Assembly (NCBI GenBank): GCA_021442155.1
Contig: CM038215.1
Coordinates: forward strand, 3,620,976 to 3,684,975
Direction of reading: 5' to 3'
Source: Cymbidium sinense
Lineage: Eukaryota > Streptophyta > Magnoliopsida > Asparagales > Orchidaceae
DNA: 64,000 bases
Positions 36,950-49,000 of the stretch are shown piece by piece. Made by a program: the position numbers and the translations under genes. Each line of letters starts with the position of its first letter. Within the stretch, counting starts at the first letter, position 1. The notes below the pieces were generated by a model. It was given only the letters and a program-made list of their open reading frames with translations. It was not told where the DNA came from and ran no database searches.

Positions 36950-38975
36950 TGAGTGGTAGTATGGTTTTAGTTTAGCATTAGGTAGGGTTTAGTTTTAGTA
37001 TGGTTTAAGCTCAGGGTTTAGGGTTTGGGTTAGTTAGTTAGTGGGATAGGTTTTGGGCTCAGAGTTAGTTAGAGGTTTAGGGCTCAGCCTTAAAGTTAGT
37101 TTAGGAGATTTTGGTTTGTGGCTCAGTGGTCAGTTAGGGTTTAGTTTTAGGGTTAGGCTTCAGTTTAGGGTTTAGGTTTGGGTCTGGGTCAGTAGGATTT
37201 AGGGAGCTCATGGTAGTTTGTCACTTTGGTCCAGGATTTTTAGGATTTAGAGTATTTTGGTATTTAGGGTTTTAAAATAAAGTAGTTTTAGGTTTATTTA
37301 TTTTATTTTTATATTATTTATTTTTTTTATTTTATTTATTTTATCTTTGTTTATTTTATTTATTTTTTTATTTATTTTAGTTTAGGTTATTAATTTATTT
37401 TTAGTAGGTTTATTATTTTTATTTTATTTTTAGTTTAGATTATTTTTATTTTATTTTTTAGGTTTAGGTTTTATTTTTTTTAGGTTTTAATTTTTAGGTT
37501 TATTTTATTTTTTAGGTTTAGGTTTTAGGTTTATTTTGATTTATTTTTTTTAGTTTATGTTTTTATTTTATTTTATTTAATTTTTATTTATTAGGGTTTA
37601 TGTCTTTATTTTAGGTTAAGGTTTAGGTTTTTTTATTTTAGTTTTAGTTTAGGTTTAATATTTTATTTATTTTGGGTTTAGGCTTTTTTTTTTAGTATTT
37701 TAGTTTTATTTTTTTATTTTAGGTTTATTTTTTTAGGTTTTTAATTTATTATGTTTTTTTTTATTTTTAATTTTAGGTTTATTTATTTTATTTTTTTTGA
37801 TTTTATAATTTTATTTTACTAATTTACTTTAATTTATTTAAGGTCTAGGTTTAGTTTAATTTATTATTTTATCTTTTATTTTATTTAGTAGTTTTTTATT
37901 TTTATTAGTTAGTCAGTAGGTTTTTTTAGTTAGTATTTTAGGTAGGTATGGGGTTTGTGGCTCAGGATTAGGTTTAGTAGTTGTGGCTCATTTCAGGCTC
38001 AGTGGCCAGTAGTGGTGGTTATGGCCTATGGGCTAAGTGGGTTTAGGGTTAGTGCATGAGTGGTTAGGTGTTTTGGTGTGGTTTGAGTCTTTCTATTTTT
38101 ATTTCTTTTAATGAGGTTTAGTTGGTCAGGTTTAGGGTTTAGGGTTTAGGTTTAGTTGTGGATTTAGGGTTTAGTGGTTATGTTAGTTTAGTTTTAATTT
38201 GGTTTATGAATTCTTTAAATTATTAAACCAAGAGTTTAGGTTGGTTTAGTTTGTGGCCTTTTTATTTATTCAGTTATAGGTTTAGGGTCAGTAGGTTTTA
38301 TTTTAGGGTTTAGGTTTGGATTAAGTGTTTGGTAGCTTTTCAAAAGCCCACAGTTAGGTTTATTTAATATATCCGTGATATTTTTATTTATTTTAGTTTA
38401 CATTATTTTTATTTCATTTAAGTTTTTTTTTTAGTTTTATATGTTTTATTTATTTATTTTAGTAGGTTTTTTTATTTTTTTAGGTTTTATCTTTTATTTC
38501 AGGTTTATCTTGAATTTATTTTAACTTTAGGTTCAGTTTAGGGTTTGGGGTTTTTGGTTTAGAGTTAATGTTTGAGTTTGCTGGTTTATAGAGTTTTTTT
38601 TTTATTTTTTTATTTTTATTATTTTTTTTAGTTTTTATTTTAGCTATGGCCTTTTAGTTTTATTTAAGTTTCAGAGTTTAGGCTTTATCTTGGGTTTAGG
38701 TCAGTTTAGGCCCAGGGCTCAGTAAGTCTGGCCTTTTATCTTTTAGGGCCCAGGCCCAGGGTGAGGCCCAGGTCACAGCTCAGTGGCTTAGTGTTGAGTG
38801 GTTAGTGTGGCTCAGTGGCCCAGGGCCCAGGGCCTGGGTAGGGTCAGGTGCCTTAGTGGTAGGGCCTTAGGATCAGTAGTTTATTTTAAATGCAAACCAT
38901 CAGCTCAGCTCTTTTAGTTTAGGTCAGTTATTAGGCTCAGTGGTAGCCATTTGTCAGGGTCTGATCACTTATTTA
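36950..38975 (+). repeat. zone with several GC-richer islands and an (AT)n run
   Basis: CTCAGTGGCC-like islands at 36,950-37,265 and 38,640-38,975 alternate with T-rich derivative repeat. The second island is followed directly by a short perfect alternating TA run at about 38,988-39,005. No gene is seen. Confidence 0.5.
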
Positions 38976-40899
38976 AACCAAAGAAATATTATATATATAT
39001 ATATTATTTTATTTTAATTTTTATTTTATTTAGGTTTATTTTTATTTTTTATTATTTTATTTTAGGGTTTTAATTTTAGTTTATTTTTAGATTATTTATT
39101 TCGAGTTATTTTTTTATTTTTTTAAGTTTAGGTTTTATTTTAAATTTTAGGTATTTTTAGTCTTTTATTTTATTTTATTTTATATTTAGGTTTTAGGTTT
39201 TTCTTTTATGTTTATTTTTAGGTTTTATTTTTTAATTTAGTTTGAGGATTATTTTTAGCTTATTTTATTTTAATTAGTTTAGGTTTAGGTTTAGGTTTAA
39301 TTAATTTTAGGTTTAGGTTTGGGTTTTATTTTTTTATTTAGTTTATTTTAGTTTCGATTTAGGTTTATTTATTTTTATTTTAGGTTTTTTTTATTAAGGT
39401 TTAGATTTTTCTTTATTTTAGATTTATTTTCTTTAGGTTTAGGGTTATTTAGTTTTATTATTTTTATTTTATTTTACATTTAGTTTTATTTTATTTAGGT
39501 TTTATTCTTTATTTATTTTTTGGTTTATAGTTTTATTTATTTTATTTTATTTATTTTAGCTTTAGTTTAGGTTTTTTTGGTTTATTTTATTTTATTTTAT
39601 TTATTTTATTATTCATTTAGGTTTAGGCTTATTTATTTTATTTTATTTTGGTCTGTGGTTTAAGATTTATAGTTATACTTTTATTTTTTTTGATCTAGGG
39701 TTTTGTTAGGGTTTTTAGCTTGGTTTTAGTTAGGTTTAGGGATCAGGTTTAGTCTTTAGGCTTTAGATCAGGGTTTTGTGGGTTTTGTAGGATTTGCTGC
39801 CTAGTGGATTTTATTAGTTTTATCCAAAAGGATTTTTGGTTAGTTTAGTTATTTCTTATTTATTTATAGGTTATTTTGTTTAAGAATTAATTTAATTAGG
39901 GTTTAGGTTTTATTTTAGTTTATTATTATATTATTATATTTATTATTTTATTTATTTTATTTGGGGTTTCAGCTTTATTTGGGTAGTGGTTTTAGGGTTT
40001 TAGCTAGGTTTTTAGGGGTTTAGGTTTAGTTTTAGGGTTTAGGTTTAGGGTTTTATGGTTTTTTTTCTTAAATTTGTAAACCTGATAGTTTATTTTTATT
40101 TTATATATTTTATTTAGGTTTATTTTTTATTTTATTTAGTTTAGTTTATTTATTTTATGTTTTTATTTTGGTTTATTTTTAGTTTAGTTTATGTTTATTA
40201 TTTATTTTTTTAGTTTATTTTTTTTTATTTTTGGTTTTTTTATTTTTATTATAGTTTTGGTAGGTTTTAGTTTTAGTTTAGGTTTTTATTTTATTTTATG
40301 TTTAGTTTTTATTTTTGGTATATTTTAGGTTTTATGTTATTTTAGGTTTATATTTTTAGTTTATTATTATTTTAGTTTAGGTAGTTTATTTATTTTAGTT
40401 TATTTATTTTATTTAGTTTTATCTTTAAGATTATTTTATTTTTATTTATATAGGTTTTAGTTTATAGGTTTGGTTTATTTTATTTATTTGGTTTAATTTT
40501 AGTTTAACTTTTATTTATTTTATTTTAGTGATTTTATTTAGTTTTATTTTAGGTTTATTTTTTTTTTAGTTTAGTTTATTTATTTTTTTAGTTTGTTTTT
40601 TTTTATTTTATATTTTTTTTTTATTTAGTTTTAGTTTTTAGGTTTTATTTTATTATTATATTTATTTTATTTGGTTTAATTTTATTTTATTTATTTTTTA
40701 GATTTATTTTAATTTTTTATTAGGTTTAGGGTTTTGTGGGTTTAGGTTTTATCATTTTGGTTGAAGTTTTGGTTTTGGGTCAGTGGTCTTAGGTCTGGGT
40801 AGTGGTTTTTAGGGTTTGGTTTTAGTTTAAGGTTTAGTTTTAGAGTTTTGGGTTTAGTTAGTTTTAGGTTAGTTTTATTTTGGTTTTCATTTATTTTTT

Positions 40900-43800
40900 T
40901 TTAAAAATTTTTAAATTAAGTAAACCTGTAGTTTATGTATATAGTATTTTTTATTTTATTTATTTATTTTTATTTTATTTTATTTTTATTTTTAGTTTAT
41001 TTTATTTTAGTTTATTTTTTGTTTTTTTAGTTTTATTTTTTAGTTAGTTTATTTTTATTTTGGTTTATTTTTATTTTATTTTTATTTTAGTTTTAATTTT
41101 TTATTTTATGTTTAGATTTAGGTTCTTTTATTTTTTTATGTTTAGTTTTTTTTATTTTTAGGTTTATTTTATTTTTTATTTTTAGGGTTTTATTTATTTT
41201 TAGTTTATTTTAGGTTTTTGTTTTTTTTTTTATTTATTTAAGTTTAGGTTTTATTTTATTTGTAGGTTTTATTTTTTATTTATTTTTATGTTTTATTTTT
41301 AGGTTTATATTATAGGTTTAGGTTTTCATTTGATTTTATTTTAGATTTATTTTTTTTAATTTTTGTTTTAGTTATTTTGTGGTTTTTTTTTTATTTCTAG
41401 GTTTAGTTCATGTTTTGTTTTAAGATTTTGATTTTTTTATGGTTTTTTTTAAATAAGTTTTAGTTTATTTAGTTTTATTTAATTTATTTTTTATTTATTT
41501 TAGTTTTATTTTATTTTTATTTTGTTTATTTATTTATTATTTTTTATTTAGTTTAGTTTATTTTTTGTTAGTTTTATTTTAATTTATTTTAGTGTTTAGT
41601 TTATTTGTTTTTTTATATATTTATTTTAGTTTTAGGTTTTAGAAGGTTAGTGGTTTTTTTTGGTCAGCATTTAAGCTTAGTTTATTTTAGTCAGTGGTTT
41701 ATTTTAGGTTTATGGTAGAGTCTGGGTTTATGTTTAGTAGTGTATTTAGGTTAGTGGTTATTTTGTGGTTGGTTAGGTTTTAATGTTTTTTTATTTAGGA
41801 TTTAGTATGATTTTTTTAGGTAGGTTTAGTTTAGGTTATTTTAAATTAAGCAAACCAGTTTATTTTTTATTTTGGTATTATAAGATTTAAGTTAAATAAA
41901 CCATCAGGTTTAGTTTATTTATTTATTTTATTATTTATTTTATTTTAGTTTATTTTATTTATTTTATATTTTATTTATTTATTTTATTTTATTTTAGTTT
42001 ATTTTTTATTTATTTATTTATTTATTTAGTTTTATTTTAATTTAGGTTTTTTTATTTCATTTATTTTTTTTAGTTTTAGGTTTAGTTTATTTTTTTTAGT
42101 TGAGTTTTATTCTTCTTTATTTTTTAGGTTTAGTTTTATTTATTTAGGTTTAGTTTTAGTTTATTTTATTTTTTTGGTTTAAGTTTTTTTTATTATTTTT
42201 TTAAATTTTTTTATTAGTTTAGTATTTTATTTTTATTTTATTTTATTTGTTTGTTTAGTTTATGTTTAGTTTATTTTAGGTTTTTTAAATTTATTTTTTT
42301 TTATTTTATTTTATTTTATTTAGTTTAGTTTATTTTATTTTATTTTTTTTTTATTTTTTTTTTATTTTATTTTTTTTTTTTAGTTTTTTATGTTTTATTT
42401 TTTTTTAGGTTTTATTATATTTATTTTATTTTAGGTTTTTTATTTTTTTATTAGTTTATTTTCTTTTTTTTCTTAGTTTATTTTAATTTTTTTTTATTAT
42501 TTTATGTTATTTTAGTTTATTTTATTATTTATTTTATTGTATTTTTTTTAGTTTTTTATTATATTTTTATTTTTTTAATTTATTTAGGTTTAAGATTTTA
42601 TTTTATTTTATTTTTTATGTTTATTTAGTTTATTTTAGTTTTAGGTTTTGTGGTTTTGTATTTTTAGGTTATTAGTGGTTGGTTTTTATTTTAGTTAGTA
42701 GGGTCAGTTATATTTTATTAGAGGCTTTCAGTTTAGGGTCAGTTAGGTTTAGTATTTTTTATTTTTAGGTAGTTTATATTTTGGGGTTTTATTAGTTTTT
42801 ATTTTTTATTATTTATTTATATTTTATAAGTTTATTTATATTTTTTATTTATTTTAGTTTATTTTAGTTTATTTATTTTAGTTTAGTTTTATTTTTATTT
42901 TAGTTTAGGTATTTATTAGTTAGGTTTTATTATTTAGGTAGGTTTTATTTTTTATTTTAGTTTTATTTTTAGATTATTTTTAGTTTATTTTATTATTTAG
43001 TTTTATTTCGTTTATTAGTTTAGTTTTGTTTTTTATTTTATTTTATTATTTTTAGGTCAGTTTTATTTTTTTTATATTTTAGTTTATTTTATTTATTTTA
43101 GGTTTAGTTTAGGTTTTTTATTTTTATCTTAAGTTTTATTTTATTTAGGTTTTATTTTGAGTTATTTATTTTATTTAGTTTATTTATTTTATTTTTATTA
43201 TTTTTATTTTTTATTTTATTTTATTTATTTTGGCTCAGTTTTTGAAGTTTTTAGGTTTTATTTTGTTTTATATTTATTTTATTCTATTTATTTTAGTCAT
43301 TTATTTTTTATTTGTTTAAGTAGGTTTTTTGGTTCAGTTTGTTTATTTTTCAGTGGCATGGTTTTAGGTAGGGCCTGGGGTTCATTTAGGGTTTGTGGCT
43401 CAGTTTAGGTTTGTATTTATTTATCTAGTTTTTTATTTTGGTTTTAGTTTAAAAAAAGTTCTGCATTTTTATTTTAGTTTTATTTTTATTAGTTTTATTT
43501 TAATTTTTTTATTATTTATTTGGTTTATTTTATTTTAGTAGTTTTTATTTATTTATTTTGTGTTTAGTTTTATTATTTTATTTATTTATTTATTTATTTT
43601 ATTTTATTTTTAGTTTGTTTCTTTTATTTTATTTATTTTAGTTTTATTTTTATTTTTATATTTTGGTTTTATTTTTTTTTATTTTTATTTTTTTATTTTA
43701 TTTTATTTTATTTATTTTTTTATAGTTTATTTATTTTTTATTTTTTAGGTTTTATTTTATTTTATTTAGGTTATTTATTTTATTTTTTTATTTTAGGTTT

Positions 43801-44300
43801 TTTTTATTTTATTTTTGGGTTTTTTTTTATTTTTTTTGGGTTTTATTTTTTATTTTATTTTTTATTTATTTTAGCATTTATTTAGGTTATTTTATTTTAT
43901 TTATTTATTTTATTTATTTTTTAAATTTAGTAAGATTTTAGTTTTATTTTTTTTTTTTATTTTAGAATTTTTATTTTTTTTTGTGTTTAGATTTATTTGG
44001 GCTATTTATTTTGATTTAGGAGTTTTAGATTTATTTGTGGTTAAGTTTTTATTTTATTTATTTTTTTTTTTTTATTTAGGTTTTAAGGTTTATTTTTATT
44101 TATATTTTAGTTTTATTTATCTTTGATTTAGGTTTATTTATTTATATTTAGTTCATTATTTTAGTTATTTATCTTTAGCCTAATAGTTTTTAGCTCAGTA
44201 TTTTTAGTATTATTTTTATCTTTAGTAGGTATTATTTTAGTGTTTAGGTTTATTTATCTTTAGTATGTTTAGGTCATTTATAGGATTTAAGTTTATTTTA
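40900..44300 (+). repeat. most degraded, T-rich end of the array
   Basis: Here the TTTAGGG heptamer is almost gone and the sequence is TTTTATTTA-type, with T runs up to about ten and TTTAG only at intervals. The hydrophobic frame at 43,157-43,408 is simply Phe/Tyr/Leu codons from this composition. True TTTAGGG units return near 44,490-44,560, just before the array ends at element A. Confidence 0.6.
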
Positions 44301-44711
44301 GCCTAGGTAGTTTATTTAGTATTATCTATTAGTTAGTAGGGTCACTTAGGGTTAGATAGATGGTTAGGAAGTTTAGGGTAGGATTTAGGGAGGTTGGGTC
44401 AGTCAGGGTAGGGTTGTGAAAGGTTAAGAGTGTGTGGCTAGGTTTGGGTATAGAGGGTTGGTTGGTTTAGGGTGGGAGGTTAGGGTTGATGATTTAGGGT
44501 TTAGGGTTTAGGATTTATGGTTTAGGGTTTAGGATTTATGCTTTAGGGTTTTGGGTTTTGGGTTTTGGTTATTTTTAAAAAAAAATTAAGTAAACTAGCA
44601 GGTTTAGGGTTATTTAATTTATTTTTTAATTATTTTACTTTATTTCATTATTTTATTTTTATTTAGTTTAGTTTATTTATTTTAGCTTAGGTTTATTTCT
44701 TTTAGCTTATT

Positions 44712-45360
44712 TTTTAGGTTTAGGAAAATCTTTAAGAATCTCTTAAAGAAACTTGACTTTCAATTACTAGAGGCTAACAGGCCGGAGGAAGTGGGCAAGA
44801 GCGATGATCCTAGTTATTGCCCTTACCACCGTATGTTTGGCCATGTCTTAAAAGATTGTATCACTTTTAAGGACTAGCTTGATTGTAGCTATAAGTTGGG
44901 AGCCATAGTTATCCCTAAGGAATACTTATTAGAACAACCATCCAGTTTTGTTAGAGTAATCATTGGGGATACTTGCGATCCTCTTAAGACCAAAGAAGGT
45001 TAGGATATCTCCCTACCCTGAACCTCTAAGAAGATCATTTCTAAAATCAAGAAGCATTCCTTGCAGGTGCCTGAAGTAGCTCAAACCTCCAACACCAAGG
45101 AAGGTTTTCTACTTGCAATGGATAATTTGGAGGGTGATAGCCCATTAGCAGCTGTAGCTCACCATACTTTCCCGAGATAGTCCAATAGCGTAGCCACCGT
45201 CTAAGTCTAGTACTCCCTCCACCGTTCCAGCTGCCACCTCTTCTGCTAGCTCCTCTTCTATGATAGGAGAATTGTATATGCGGATAAAGGTACTAAATCC
45301 CTTACTCCGCTTACTTTACTTGATTTATATCATGTACCTCCACCTAAAAAAATTTAATGA
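44712..45360 (+). pseudogene. element A copy 2: gag 3' part
   Basis: The telomere-like array stops and Ty3/gypsy gag codons begin within a few bases: KIFKNLLKKLDFQLLEANRP, then DDPSYCPYHRMFGHVLKDC and ITFKD. The last part is the usual plant gypsy nucleocapsid knuckle, here C-X2-H-X4-H-X4-C. Stops follow (TAG at 44,874 and others) and the frame shifts near 45,180. Everything upstream in gag, plus the 5' LTR, is missing, so element A is 5'-truncated at the array boundary. Confidence 0.75.
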
Positions 45361-46021
45361 AGAAAGCTGATTCTACTTATATATTATCTACTTCTTATGC
45401 TCTTGATTTTATTCCTATTGAAAGCTCTCTAAGTATAAATAAAAATAATAGCTCTAGTAGTTCTGATGTTTTCCTTTCTAATTCAGAGTCAGACTATCCT
45501 TCTCTAAATCAATCGGGTTCACCTCTTGAAATTGACTTGGAGTCAACTAAATTTGAGGTTCCCATAGGAGAAGTTGTTGGTATGCCCAATGAGAATGTAG
45601 AGCTTTTCGCAAGCTCATCATTCCAAGAAGTCACTAAGTCAACCTACATAATGGCAAAGTTCTACCTCCTAGGGTAGCACCTCAGGATAAGGGTAAGCAA
45701 GTCATTAGTTCCAGTGAGCAGATAGCCCCTCCATAAGATGCTCCACTCATGGATATGCTTGTGGAGGATAATGCTAAAGTTCATTACAATGTCCTAGCTC
45801 ACCTTAGAAAGTTTCTAGCTAAGTTAAGCATATACGATGCCCTTGTCTTATCTAAAGAGATGAGGGAATCTCTAATCAAGGCCTTACTTGATTTAGAGAT
45901 ATGCTTAGCTCTATTGACCACTACCAAAGAGGAGGCATGCCACTTGAAGGACATATTACTAGTTACATTTAACGATGAAGACTTACTCCTAGGGATGATA
46001 GAGCACAACTGCCTCTTTACA
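45357..46021 (+). pseudogene. element A copy 2: gag-protease spacer and protease N side
   Basis: Two successive frames (45,357-45,677 and 45,749-46,108). The first is Ser/Asn/Glu-rich spacer. The second reads VHYNVLAHLRKFLAKLSIYD, ALVLSKEMRESLIKALLD and VTFNDEDLLLGMIEHNC, a stretch typical of plant gypsy polyproteins just before the aspartic protease. Similarity to element A stops after about 46,021, and the following codons come from element B. The minus frame at 45,799-46,008 is a shadow of this one. Confidence 0.75.
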
Positions 46022-49000
46022 TTACAATGGATGTTGGCTGAACAAAGCTATCCGTGTTCTGCATGGGTGCAGATACAAATATCTAGAAGATGCTGCTCTC
46101 CACCATAAGGGATGCCCTCATAGGTGAAGCATTCTTTTATCATGCAAGGATGGAGATCCTTGATGTTCAAGAGAGAAAGAATATGCATGCATGATGTGAA
46201 ACATACAACCATACAGCTAAGGGATTGCTAAATATTTTAATTATCTTATTTATGTCTTACACTTTATGATGAGGTTATGAGTTATTTAAAATTTAGTTAT
46301 GAGTGATTAGTTGGGTACAAAAGTAATTTTTATCCTAAGAGCTTAATCGTATCCAAACCACACATTAAATCATCAATCATTTAAGAAACTATAAAAACCA
46401 TGCCAACCTAATGCATAATGTAAACATAACATCAAACAATTATATAAACTATCATAAAACAAGAAAAGGTTGGTGCAGTCGGGTATCACCGTACAACCTA
46501 ATGCTATGAGTGTCTTCTTTCATCATATCTCCATTTCTTATTTCTTTCCTTCTTTGATTTGGATGGTGCTTGCTTCAAAGGCATCACAGGGCACCCCAAG
46601 ACAAAGCCTTCTAGCCACTGCTCATCCTAATCTCCCATAGCACTAATCCTAATTCCTATTGTAAAAATTACATTTATGTGTGAAAAGTAAATCTAACTAC
46701 ACTTGCAAAATAGAGGTTAGCTAAATTTATATATAATCCTAAATAGCTGTATTTAAAATTTGGACTTAGCACCATACAAATGCCTAACTAAGCCCACCTA
46801 TCCTAACTTTGATTATGCTTAAGGATTTAAGCAACCTGCAAAAAAATAATTCACATTTATTTTTAAGCATCACTTAAGCATAAACCCCTATAGAAAATAT
46901 GATTAGGCTAATATTGGCCTATCATCCAGTCTACAAAGTATACACCCTAACATTCAATCTAAAATAATACATCATAAAACAAAACATAAATTACATCATA
47001 TACCGCCCAACTTAGAGCTAGAAGTGACTTAATTCTAATGTGTGTAAGGCTTGTGTAGTAAGTCTTGTTAGGCATTGGTGCTGTATTTTCTAAGTGTTGA
47101 AGGATTCAATTTAAAATGAAAGGTTGATTTCACTTGAAGTAGTATAATTGATTTGAGAATTTTAATTTGTGTTTTCTTTTGTTTCATTTGATTATACTTA
47201 GCAACTAAGTGTTATAAAGAGAGGAAAAGTGGATTTCCCTCTTTCATCCCTACCATAAGTCACTTTCTAAAGTATATTAATTTGATTTAGTTCTCTTTAG
47301 TGAATGACTTATTAAATGCTTTAATTAATCCTAAGTTTGGGTTCACTTTAAATAATCCAATTCAAAATTGAAGGCATCTTAAGATTAATTTAATTGAATT
47401 ACTACCACATGACATATATTAAATCATTCTTTTCCATCACATGTAACATGCATATGATTTAATCCTAAGTGTATCTATATATGCAACATATTTTAGCTCA
47501 ATTAAATGATGAATGTATGTGTATGTTTAGAATTTATATTTTATTTGATTGAATAATCTAAACATATTAATCTCAAACTTTATTCAAATTCTTATACAAA
47601 AAGGACATAAGAATGAAATTAAATAGGCATATGTCGTTGTTAAATCAAGGAAGTGAGCTAATCAAATGACATCCTTGGAGCTAGCTGAAGCCTCGTATTC
47701 TTGGGATTTCCATACTATATACTTATTTACATTCAAACATATGTAAATTTGTATACATAAACATAGGAAGTAAGCTCCAAATCATATGGCTAATTAATTA
47801 AACCACTTAGTTAATCATGAATGCATGCAATTTTAACGTAAAATGGGATGTTGATTCACTAGTCACATATACATATACATGTACAAAGATATAGACAAGC
47901 ACGTGTCATTGTAAAACTAGAGAAGCAAGGTAATTAAATGACCTCATTGGGGCTAACTAAAGCCTTGTATTCTAAGGATGTCCAGACTATATACTTTCTT
48001 TTCTTGGACACACATGGATGTATACATAAATGAGGGGAAGAAAACCATGCAAAGATTTTATATTTTTTTGATTGAATTATTTATATGTATGAATTAAAGC
48101 TCTATCCAAATTCTAATGTTGAAATACATAAGAATGAAATCAAATGTACATGCCATTATTAAAACTAGGAAGTGAGGTAATCAAATGACCTGGGCTAGCT
48201 AAAGCTCGTGTTCTCGGATATCTACTATATACCCATTACCATTTAATCTTATATAAATCAACACATGAATAGAGGAAAGAGAACTCAACATTCATACACT
48301 TAAGCTATAAGCACATGCATTTCTTATGTATTTATAACTAACATCATAACACATATTATTCATTTATAAGCTTTTAAAAATACATTTGGATTTAATAGTG
48401 ATAATAGCCATCATATATATTAAATTAAATCAACACATGCAAGCTTACATAAAAGAAAATTTATTTTTTACTTCATTTTGAAAAGATGGATGAATTCAAA
48501 TGTCATACCAAATTTAACATGATTGTAAAGAGTACAATCAAATATAAGCATGTGATTCATTCAACCAAACTAGTTCTTAAGGACAATCAAATCGAATAAG
48601 ATTATTTAAAAAAAACCAAAGCTTCTTTATTAATTAAGTTTTGGATTTGATTTAATTTAAAGAGGAGAAGAGAAATCATCACTTACTATTTTAAACCCAT
48701 TCCCACATTAGTGATTTGATTTAATTTAAGGAAATGTAATTAAGTTGATTTTATGGGCTAATTAAGTTGAACCCTTAATTAGATGAATTAATTACCCTTA
48801 CCTATGTCACCTTAAAGTAATTAACTAAATAATTATGAGCCAACATGATATGCATGGAGAATAAACTTGCAATGATCCTAGGAAATAAAATGGGCCTAAT
48901 GCAATTGGCTCATGATTAATAGTTAATTAGAGTAAGAGACTTAATTAATTACTCTTATGGTTTTCCCACACATGTGATCTAACCATAATGTCATTAAACT

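Larger units (their letters stand above)
17277..44711 (+). repeat. 27-kb degenerate telomere-like (TTTAGGG-derived) array
   Basis: On the + strand almost the whole span is T/A/G with very little C. Perfect TTTAGGG runs of about three to six units appear at 17,277-17,310, 23,140-23,220, 25,305-25,372, 26,960-27,060, 29,080-29,230, 29,990-30,240, 30,905-31,130, 32,540-32,760 and 33,905-34,060. Between them lie TTTAGG, TTTATTTTAG and TTTTATTTA variants. A recurring anchor, AAATTAAGTAAACYNGTAGG, marks higher-order units at about 18,211, 19,352, 20,167, 21,308, 22,283, 23,271, 24,551, 26,240, 27,125, 28,236, 31,153, 31,788, 32,795, 34,089, 36,386, 40,069, 40,913, 41,844 and 44,583. The orientation never flips. 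Open frames here are products of low T/A complexity. Confidence 0.85.

Noticed and set aside
17277..44711. A functional chromosome end
   Set aside because: Perfect runs are short and the array is flanked on its distal side by element A and a second array, so it is interstitial in this sequence.
45799..46008. Minus-strand frame over the gag-protease spacer
   Set aside because: Shadow of the + frame that matches plant gypsy polyproteins.
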